A DNA stretch of 64,000 nt from Zeus faber (lineage: Eukaryota > Chordata > Actinopteri > Zeiformes > Zeidae). Below, in pieces: positions 56,180-64,000 of this stretch. Under the pieces are notes generated by a model, which saw only the letters and a list, made by a program, of their open reading frames with translations, had not been told where the DNA came from and did not search any database. The stretch covers positions 21,421,173 through 21,485,172 of the forward strand of contig OY482853.1 of the NCBI GenBank assembly GCA_960531495.1, read 5' to 3'. Position 1 is the stretch's first letter. Each line of letters opens with the position of its first letter. Both the position numbers and the translations under genes were made by a program.

Positions 56180-57569
56180 CACCTTCACACCTTCTGGGCG
56201 ACTCCACTACCTACATGCGGGGATGACCTACTTGGAGTGGCGCGCACGCAAGTCCATTGAGGACGACCTTAATAGGACGGAACATTGAGGACTGGATAAA
56301 GTATCGTCCATTAAGTGTTTTTAATTAGGCAACGGGGTTAAATTAAACTCCTGCCCCCAGCGGAGACCGTTGCATATAATTGGTGTTGCTGTCTCTATTT
56401 AAAAGTGTGTCTCTTGAATGGGAATGCGTAGGATCCTCCGGACTTCGGATTCCCCTTCAGGCCCTTGTCTTAGACAGGTCCACCCCGTCCCTGTTGTGGC
56501 TCCAGTGGCGGCTCAGTCCAGTGCCCCACATTCGCCTCCGCAGACACACTGACCCACTGTAGTGAACGAAGGAGTCCTTGGAAATGTCCGCAAGCTATTC
56601 CACTGAGTTCGAGCAAATAATGGAATTGCGCACCAAAACTCATCAAGTGTTTATGTCACGGATTGTGCAGTAGGGACATTTAGAACAATGGGTATGAGCA
56701 TCTGTAGTGAATTATGACTCCTAAAGAATATGACAAATGTACTGTATCCTCTTTGGGTCAAAGACGAGTCGTGTCAAGAGATATACTGTTTTATCAATTC
56801 ACTATTATGGATTCAGATTTCTACATATTTGGATTAATATTTTCAATAAAAAAACACCCTCATGAAGAATTGCATCTATTTTGTTTGAATAATGCTTGAG
56901 GAACGTAATATATTTAACCACTTGAAATGATTTAATGATTTAACCCATTTAGCTCAAATTTTGGGCCATATTCCCAGGGTCATTTACATTGACCGATAAC
57001 CCCAAAAGATATTTCTATTTCTGAACCGTCCATCACATTCTTTACTGATTATAGCAGATGGGATGCCACTGAGTGCATGAATTGCTCTGAGGATTGAATC
57101 CTCCTGTGGATTTCCAGTGTGAGGACCAAATCATCAGGAGAATTAAAACTTCACCCAGGGAATGTATGAACTAATTAAAATAAAAATAGCACACCGAGGG
57201 GTATGGTTAAAGCTAAAATGAGGTTGCTTTAGGGGCCCAAGGCTGAAATAGAACAGGATATTTATGATCATAAAACCTAAACGTGCAAAAGATTGCAAAT
57301 AAAGTTGCTAATATTGTAATAAATTATCGTCAATACAAAATGTTATTGGACCAGACATTATAGATGGGTTCATTTGTCCCGTCCACATGGTTTAAGGCAC
57401 AAACTGGCTTTATCTACGTAACCTGTGAGAATTGACAGATTCCTGCCTCAAGAGCAAATTGCTCAATTGTTAAACATTAGGTTTTATATATATGTACTGT
57501 ACATCCAAAACTAAACGATTCATCAGATTCATCATTCAATCCCATATTATATCCTGGTTTGTTCCTCAG
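56180..57569. other. RSKR-ALDOC intergenic region
   Basis: The open frame at 56180-56288 ends in YLEWRARKSIEDDLNRTEH and has coding-like composition, but no acceptor site precedes it and I do not recognise it. The rest is AT-rich with no element I can name. Confidence 0.45.
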
Positions 57570-57688
57570 ATGTGGGCGTGTGGGCCCGCCCAGGGGTGTC
57601 GGCTTGTGAGCAGGGTACAAACTAGGGCTGCAGCCTCAGAGCTCATCACATCAGGGGACACCAGAGACTCAGCTCCACACTCTGCCTG
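57570..57688 (+). promoter_or_regulatory. ALDOC: ALDOC promoter / non-coding exon 1 (inferred)
   Basis: GGGCGTG and CCCGCCC (Sp1-like) lie at about 57575-57592. The segment ends in TCTGCCTG|GTAAGA, a good donor at 57689. Aldolase genes typically have a non-coding first exon spliced to an exon that opens just before the ATG. Here the acceptor CAG at 58743-58745 is immediately before AATG, which fits. Confidence 0.5.
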
Positions 57689-58745
57689 GTAAGATTCACC
57701 ACTCTTTTTTCTCTCTGCGGGAACCCTTTTTTTTAAACCAATATAACACTATTGATGGCTGACTATGATCTGGATGGATCATGTCGTGTTGTTGTTTAAT
57801 GTAGCAGTTGACTAAAAGTTGGTCATCAATACCTCCGTCTACCTAAGTAACACTATAGCAAATTATTATGAATATATTTGCAAGGGACAGAACTCAGGGA
57901 CAATGATAGATCATTAGCAATGAACTAAAGAGACTTTACAATATATTTAGATTATTTTATATATTTTGGAAAGTTTATCTATAGTAGTTACTTTAAAAGA
58001 AATCAGCGAAGATAACACAGATTCAAATGTCTATATCTATATATCAATGTCATAATTATAGATTTAAAATAAGTTTATCTCTTTCAACTTCAGCCTATTT
58101 ATAATGATTAGATTAAATAAGATTAGATTCAACTAAAAGTTGTTGCACAGAGTACACGTACTGAGGCAATGAAGTGCATTTCTCTGCGTACAAGTTAAAC
58201 AATTATTATTTCTTCTATTGTCCTTCTGTATGGAAAGGAACATTGAATTGAGTAATCAACATACTTCAACGACTCTTAAGTGTGCGTGTTTCATTCATTT
58301 CCACGACAGCCTCTCAATATAAGCAATGCTTTTGCTGTGGTTTATGTGAACAGCAGCGTGGGGTGTTAACAGTTGTATTGTCCACTCAAAGACCTGCACG
58401 GGACCATTTAATGAGCTTGTGGCCAGCCCATGTTTTTAGGACAGAATCTCTACAAGTGGATAGGTCAGCAGTGCCGGCACGCGGCGTAACCCTATCTGAC
58501 GACATGCAGAGAACCTCTCCATCGTCACTGTCGACGGCAGCACCAGGAACCAACTTCACCAGCTCCGAAAGACACTGATAGAAAATTCTGTCAAATGCTT
58601 CAAATGCCACCGTTTCGATCAGTCGTTCTTTTGTGTCACGCCAGAAAAGGAATTATTTTTTAAATGCAAACAATGGAGTAACAATAATATCACAATACGT
58701 CATGTTTCCAGTGACTCACCCCGCGGTGGGAAGACCATCTCCCAG
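57689..58745 (+). other. ALDOC: ALDOC intron 1 (inferred), AT-rich
   Basis: It contains a reverse-orientation SINE/LINE tail at about 58105-58200 (GCACAGAGTACACGTACTGA) that is the inverse of the tail at 39508-39545. Otherwise nothing is recognised. Confidence 0.5.
58105..58200 (-). mobile_element. SINE/LINE tail fragment
   Basis: TTGCACAGAGTACACGTACT then GAGGCAATGAAGTGCATTTC is close to the reverse complement of 39508-39545, so both belong to one dispersed family. Confidence 0.6.
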
Positions 58746-58746
58746 A

Positions 58747-61173
58747 ATGACGCACCAGTTCACTACACTATCTGCGGCACAGAAGAAGGAACTCCATGAG
58801 ACGGCTCTCCGCATCGTGTGTCCAGGGAAGGGCATCCTGGCGGCCGACGAGTCTGTGGGTCTGTAAAGGGCTCTGGGCATCAATTGGCACAAAATAAAAA
58901 TTATAATAGAACAAATACGCTCATTATGGGAAATTTGAATTTGCTATATCCAGACTAGACGAGTCTCGACAACTGCATTCCTTTTGAAACGAGCCCCTGG
59001 GATGCACCTCACATGCAGTGTCTCATTCTGAACAGGCAGCATGGCGAAGCGCCTGGCCCAAGTCGGGGTGGAGAACACGGAGGAGAACCGCCGACAGTAC
59101 CGGCAGATTCTGTTCAGCGCCGACGATCGCATCAACGGCTGCATCGGCGGAGTCATCTTCTTTCACGAGACGCTGTACCAGCACTCGGACAGCGGCGTTC
59201 CTTTCGTCAAAATGATCAAGGACAGGGGCATCCTGGTGGGCGTCAAGGTGGGACCCAGTAATGCCAAAGTGATCTCCAAAAGTCCAAGATTGACCTTTGT
59301 ACGAACAAATTGTCACCAGTAATGATGAAAAAACCCAGCACAGCTTTGACGATCTACTCTTTATTTCTCAGGTTGACAAGGGCGTCGTTCCCCTGGCGGG
59401 AACCTGCGGAGAGACCACCACTCAGGGTGAGGGAAACACGTTTGTGTCAACTGATGATATTATCCCCAGCAATGCATGGAACAAGATGCTTTAATTATAT
59501 ATTCCCTTGACCTCTTTCGGCAGGTTTGGATGGCCTGTCTGACCGCTGTGCCCAGTATAAAAAAGACGGGGCCGTCTTTGCGAAGTGGCGCTGTGTGCTG
59601 AAGATGAGCGACAGCAGCAATCCTTCTAAGTTGGCAATAACCGAGAATGCAAATGTTCTGGCGCGATACTCGAGCATCTGCCAGCAGGTTCGGACCCAGT
59701 GCTCCTTATGTGTTTAAGCGTATTTACAGATTAGCAGGCCATGACTGGACCCTTTCTTTTGTCTGCCCTTCAGCATGGAATAGTTCCCGTCATAGAGCCG
59801 GAGATTTTGCCCGACGGGGATCATGATCTGAGGCGTTGCCAGTATGTCACAGAGAAGGTAGGTGCACATTCCCGTGTGTGTGTGTGTGTGTACGTGTGTG
59901 TGTGTGTCTGTGTTAGTGTCGCCTCATGCCCCAAAACACAGCGCTGTTTGATATCTCTCAAAGCGTAGAGCGGGTAGAGGAACACGTTCTCCATCCCATC
60001 GTCCCCACCGTTCTGTGGCGTCTAGGTTCTTGCTGCCGTCTACAAGGCCATGTCCGACCACCACGTGTTCCTGGAGGGCACTCTGCTCAAACCCAACATG
60101 GTCACTCCGGGACATAGTTGCTCCACCAAATACAGCGCTGAGGAGGTGGCCATGGCGACTGTCACTGCCCTGCGCCGCACTGTTCCTCCCGCGGTCACAG
60201 GTAAACTCTGTGGAGCGGTTGGTTTTTAAAGCCTGCTCCACATCGAATGCGAAATTGTGTGCGGACTGCATCTGATGAGTGATTGATAGTGAACATGGCG
60301 ACATCTACCACGAACGTTGGTTGGTGAATGGACTGCATTTTATATAGCGCTTTTCCAGTCTTGCGACCACTCAAAGCGTTTCACGATACATGCCTCACAT
60401 TCACCCAAACATTCATATGTCGACGTACTTTAGGGTACAGTGTCTTGCTCTTCGACATGCTGCCAGGAGGAACGGGGGATCCAGGAACCCTCTGATTACT
60501 GGACAACCCGCTCTACCTCCTGCGCCACTGTCGCCCGTCACGTCATTATTTTGAAAATTTGACACATCTGGCACATCATCCCGCAGCATCTCAGCACGTG
60601 CAAGATCCGACTTTCTATAGAAATGAATGGAGATTCCGGTTTGTTCTTGCCGTTTGCGCTATCGGTGTGAAGCGGGATTCAGAGACAAGAAACTCACACG
60701 CAGAAAATCACGCTCCATTCAAGAATCACAAGGAAAATTGTTAAGGGCGCTAATAATTGTTTTGTCCTCGCAGGAGTGGCATTTCTGTCGGGCGGTCAAA
60801 GCGAGGAGGAGGCCTCTGTGCACCTGAACGCCATCAATAACTGCCCCCTGATCAAGCCCTGGGTTCTGACCTTCTCCTACGGCCGAGCGCTGCAGGCCTC
60901 CGCCCTCCGAACCTGGAGGGGACACAAGGAGAACCAGAAAGCTGCGACGGAGCAGTTCATCAAGAGGGCCGAGGCACGTTCGAAGGAAATCCTGTGATGC
61001 GACCTTGACAATATTGCATTATTATTATTTATTTTTTTCAGGCCATTTATTTGCTTAGTCCTTGTCTTCTCCGCCCTCAGGTGAACGGCTTGGCGTGCCA
61101 GGGGAAGTATACAGGCGGCGAGAACCGCACAGACAATGGCGAGCATGTCTACGGTTCCACTCATGCATACTGA
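58747..61173 (+). CDS. ALDOC: fructose-bisphosphate aldolase C
   Basis: Eight coding exons: 58747-58858, 59036-59247, 59372-59426, 59524-59687, 59774-59857, 60026-60200, 60774-60973 and 61081-61173, giving 364 aa, the family length. The class I aldolase cleaves fructose 1,6-bisphosphate in glycolysis. The Schiff-base lysine is in [10 protein letters not shown] (Lys231). Other active-site parts are [21 protein letters not shown] and [11 protein letters not shown], and the terminal Tyr is kept (THAY). [19 protein letters not shown] and KRAEVNGLA fit ALDOC better than A or B, and the neighbours RSKR and BLTP2 agree. Odd points: intron 7 appears to be GC-AG, the last 20 residues diverge from known ALDOC tails, and one residue is inserted near SSNPSK. 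Which teleost copy (aldoca or aldocb) it is cannot be told. Confidence 0.93.
59875..59916. repeat. (GT)n microsatellite in ALDOC intron 5
   Basis: This interrupted GT tract starts about 18 nt after the exon 5 donor (GT at 59858). Confidence 0.9.
60326..60539 (-). mobile_element. tRNA-derived SINE, minus strand
   Basis: It reads ATATAGCGCTTTTCCAGTCT at its left and CTCTACCTCCTGCGCCACTG at its right, the reverse complement of the tail and tRNA-like head of 36164-36432. It lies in ALDOC intron 6. Confidence 0.85.
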
Positions 61174-62030
61174 ACATCGGAGCTTCACCTGCAAGAATCC
61201 TGCTGCCCTGTTGCCATTACCTTTACCAAAATTAACAAAGAAGAATTATTGTTTCGGTACTTGAGTTGTTTTTAATGTTCATCCACCTCAGAGTTAATAG
61301 AGGAAACAGGCATTCACATTGTTTTTTTATTGTCTTGAGATCCAAGGACAATCAGGACGAGCCTCGGTAATTGATTTAGTGTATGTGGAAAATGGCTGCA
61401 TGCTTTTAAGACAGGAACATTACTGCATGCTACGGTTTTATGGACTAAAGTTTAAACTCTGTCTGAAAAACAAGTACGTTCGTTTGGATCACCGTGCTAT
61501 CAAAATACTGATAACTGATAGTGCAATTAAGCAAGTCATCTTATTTGGATGTAAGACATTTTTAAGATTCTTTATTTGTGTAGTGAACTGACTTTGCATT
61601 GTGTGGATGCACCTGAAATGTAGATGTTTCTTTATGCTTTTATTTGACAAACAGCCAGGGCTTTAGTTTCTGTTGATTAGGTTGTGAAAATATTTTCATT
61701 ATAAATAACAATGGTAATATTTACTGTGTACCGAATGAAAGTGTTCTATATAAATACATATATCAAGACAATAAAGAGTATTCAGCTACAATGTGTCAAC
61801 AAATTTACTGTATGTATCAATATTGTGTAAAACAAGTATATATAACTTCACAATTTCAGTATTAAGATCTGCAGTCAGTGTCAGCACAGCTACAGTTAAT
61901 CAGATGAGAGAGTCTGTGGCACATGAACACATTTCACGTCTTCAATTTTATTATTATAAACTGGTGACTCATATACTCTTTATGACACTTAACTTTTATT
62001 CAAAGAAATGTAGATTCTTGATGAATTTGA
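61174..62030 (+). other. ALDOC: ALDOC 3' UTR and flank
   Basis: The 3' UTR probably runs to about 61790, as judged from AATAAA at 61770. The region after it is AT-rich with nothing recognised. Confidence 0.45.
61770..61775 (+). terminator. ALDOC: polyadenylation signal AATAAA, ALDOC
   Basis: This canonical hexamer lies about 600 nt after the stop, with GTGTCAAC-type sequence following. Confidence 0.5.
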
Positions 62031-62032
62031 TG

Positions 62033-62276
62033 TGTTGATGAAGAAGGAGTGACCGCTGACGCTGACTTGAGTAAAATAATAGGTTTATTACAAAAGAATA
62101 GCATCAGACCAGACTTGCCGTGGACGTCGAGGAGAGAACCGAGCCGGATGGATTCTCGGTCAGATGAAACTCGGGCGGGTTCTTTTATGCTTGTCCAGAG
62201 ACAACGTTGACCATCTAATTCCCCTACATAGGTCACCATTCACATTTCACCTCCCTTATCACCAGGACCCCTGACA
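62033..62276 (-). mobile_element. possible solo LTR (fossil)
   Basis: Read on the - strand, the 244-bp segment starts TGTCAGGGGTCC and ends TCATCAACA. It has a TATA-like GCATAAAAG about two-thirds of the way towards the polyadenylation hexamer AATAAA, followed by a short tail. That order (TG...CA ends, promoter, polyadenylation signal) is that of a retroviral or Gypsy-type LTR. ATG flanks both sides. No internal coding part is adjacent, so it would be a solo LTR. Family and age are unknown. Confidence 0.4.
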
Positions 62277-62689
62277 ATGGGCTCTCTCTCTCTCTCGAGA
62301 CCCATGGCACGGTCTGTTAATAATTATCTTATACAATGGGTACTGTCTTGGGAAGCCACACATTCCAAGACACCTCAGAAACCATCAAAGATAACACAGA
62401 TGAGAATTATCCGTTTAATCTAACGATTATGATTAAGACAACTCGGGCAGGAGAACAGACACCCAGTCAAAAACTCTTTTGGATTCATCCTGTAACTTGT
62501 AGTCTGCGTGATATGTTTAATTTTGATATCATAAATATATATAAAGAAGTTAACACAAAACTTAACACATGTTATATATATATATATGTTAAATTAAGGT
62601 TTAATACACAGTGCACTGGGACACTGTGTTCCATGGAAATAACAAGTCAGAGTTAATATTATTGTTGTTTTTGTTTTTGTTGTTATTTC

Positions 62690-62692
62690 ATA

Positions 62693-62749
<57 letters not shown>

Positions 62750-62770
62750 CATTATTATTATTATTATTAC

Positions 62771-62806
<36 letters not shown>

Positions 62807-62860
62807 CATCCCTGATAATAGTACTATTATTATTATTGGTGTTATTAATATTTGTATTAT

Positions 62861-62911
<51 letters not shown>

Positions 62912-62924
62912 TTTTACTATTGTT

Positions 62925-62990
<66 letters not shown>

Positions 62991-63175
62991 AAGAAGAAGA
63001 AGAAGAAGAAGAAGAAGAAGAATCATATTAATAATAATAATAATAAAAATAAATAATAATAATATTAATAAAATGTTATTATTATTTATTATTACTGTTA
63101 TCATTACTATTATTATTATTATTATTATTGGTGTTGTTATTATTGTATTGTTTTTGTATTTTAGTATTATTATTA
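62690..63175. repeat. long triplet-repeat region (ATT/AAT/AAG)
   Basis: (TTA)n from about 62696 to 62920 with interruptions passes into (AAT)n, then a pure (AAG)n of about 20 units at 62961-63022, then AAT- and ATT-rich DNA to about 63175. Confidence 0.95.
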
Positions 63176-63229
63176 TATGTATTAGTTTGATTTCAATACA
63201 ATCAATATAATCACTTCGTTGTAGGCATC

Positions 63230-63653
63230 TGACCAATTAGCGGACTACTTTGTTCGGCGGAAGCGGCGGATATTTCAACCGTCGCTGCGCGCGTTTCCGG
63301 AGCGAAGAAGCGCGGTCGTGAAGAAAAGCAGAGGGAATAAGAGCGCCGTCTGGAAGTGGCTGCCACAGTCAAGCTGCGACCGAGGGGGGGAAGTACAACG
63401 TGCTGGCTGTGGGTCCGTGCTGGGTCCCTCTAATCTGCCTACACCCGCGGGGTTACTCGGAGAACGTCACCGCAACCCATTAGCGACCGTGCGGAACAAG
63501 TCACCCTTAGCGTTGGTTAGCCTGCTTTAGCTCCAGGTAGCGTGCGTGAGAGCCAGTTAGCCCGCGTTAGCGCCAGTTAGCCCGCGTTAGCGCCAGTTAG
63601 CCCGCGTTAGCTCCAGTTAGCCCGCGTTAGCTCCAGTTAGCTTGTAGCTCACG
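63230..63653 (+). promoter_or_regulatory. SRSF1: SRSF1 promoter / 5' UTR region (inferred)
   Basis: A sharp change from AT triplet repeats to CpG-rich DNA occurs near 63235 and runs to the ATG at 63654. It contains GGCGGAAGCGGCGG (ETS-like GGAAG) at about 63256-63270. The transcription start is not determined. The last 120 bp are a minisatellite. Confidence 0.5.
63516..63640 (+). repeat. 20-bp minisatellite in SRSF1 5' UTR
   Basis: The unit GTTAGCCCGCGTTAGCGCCA repeats about 4.5 times at 63551-63640, with CTCC replacing CGCC in the last two units. More degenerate copies extend left to about 63516. Each unit is itself two similar 10-mers around GTTAG. It ends 14 bp before the start codon. Confidence 0.9.
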
Positions 63654-63844
63654 ATGTCCGGAGGCGTCGTGCGAGGCCCCGCTGGGAACAACGACTGCCG
63701 CATCTACGTCGGGAATCTCCCGCCCGATATCCGCACCAAGGACGTGGAGGACGTGTTCTACAAGTACGGGGCGATACGGGACATCGACCTGAAGAACCGG
63801 AGAGGGGGCCCGCCGTTCGCCTTCATAGAGTTCGAGGACCCCAG
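63654..63844 (+). CDS. SRSF1: serine/arginine-rich splicing factor 1, exon 1 (3' partial)
   Basis: The ATG at 63654 opens [20 protein letters not shown]. The exon encodes 63 codons plus 2 nt before the donor GT at 63845, and the rest is outside the window. RRM1 is visible: RNP2 IYVGNL (about residues 17-22) and RNP1-like [12 protein letters not shown] (about 50-61). It matches human SRSF1 nearly residue for residue, including [19 protein letters not shown]. The protein binds purine-rich exonic enhancers and helps U1 and U2AF recognise splice sites in the nucleus (known). The RS domain and RRM2 cannot be seen. Teleosts may carry more than one copy (srsf1a/srsf1b); which this is cannot be told. 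Confidence 0.93.
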
Positions 63845-64000
63845 GTACCTTGCTAGCAGATAACGGGCGGCGGTGTGTCGGCTAGGCCGGAGAAAGCCAT
63901 GTTCCGCGGCCTCAGGGCCCGGACCTGCGCCCTGGACCGGGTGGAGCCCGCGGTCCCTGGTAGCAGCATGCTTTTAACGAGTTGTGCGTTAAATTACACT
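63845..64000 (+). other. SRSF1: SRSF1 intron 1 (5' part)
   Basis: GC-rich intron sequence follows the donor GTACCT. Nothing else is recognised before the window ends. Confidence 0.8.

Noticed and set aside
62611-63210. 199-codon open frame of Leu/Ile/Arg runs
   Set aside because: It is entirely the product of ATT and AAG triplet repeats.
63551-63640. CRISPR-like array
   Set aside because: The units are directly adjacent with no spacers, in a vertebrate genome. It is a minisatellite.

Overview
This is nuclear genomic DNA of a ray-finned (teleost) fish. The genes are split by GT-AG introns. The spaces between them hold CA/TG microsatellites, tRNA-derived SINEs, hAT-type MITEs and a Tc1 fragment of kinds common in teleosts. 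The encoded proteins align nearly end to end with their human orthologues. I cannot name the species. No prokaryotic, plasmid or CRISPR features are present.

Layout. 1-6001 is non-coding and is best read as part of intron 1 of NXN. NXN (nucleoredoxin) exons 2-8 run on the + strand from 6002 to the stop at 16792; exon 1 lies left of the window. MRM3 (mitochondrial 16S rRNA 2'-O-methyltransferase) is complete on the - strand, 21134 to 18797 in 4 exons, convergent with NXN and divergent from the next gene. GLOD4 (glyoxalase-domain protein 4) is complete on + at 21986-24445, 9 exons, 298 aa. BLTP2 (KIAA0100, bridge-like lipid transfer protein) is complete on + at 27007-48705. Its 39 coding exons join without a frame break into 2238 aa. 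RSKR (SGK494, an S6-kinase-related AGC kinase) is complete on + at 50274-55473, 12 exons, 413 aa. ALDOC (fructose-bisphosphate aldolase C) is complete on + at 58747-61173, 8 coding exons plus a likely non-coding first exon. SRSF1 (splicing factor SF2/ASF) begins at 63654; only exon 1, with most of RRM1, is inside the window.

How the genes relate. They are housekeeping genes of unrelated pathways (redox signalling, mitoribosome maturation, lipid transfer, glycolysis, splicing), not an operon-like system. In human, NXN-MRM3-GLOD4 sit at 17p13.3, BLTP2-RSKR-ALDOC at 17q11.2 and SRSF1 at 17q22. The window therefore joins three blocks that are separate on human chromosome 17, with junctions in 24446-27006 and 61174-63653.

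I found no undescribed gene system. The most unusual points are two apparent GC-AG introns (BLTP2 intron 11, ALDOC intron 7), a 111-bp duplication that copies the end of BLTP2 exon 26 with its splice donor into the intron, an intron of MRM3 that is mostly a (GT)n tract, a GLOD4 intron made almost wholly of a SINE, a divergent aldolase C tail, and GAA-repeat and minisatellite structure just upstream of the SRSF1 start codon. All exon edges were placed by eye from splice consensus and from remembered human proteins, without alignment software.
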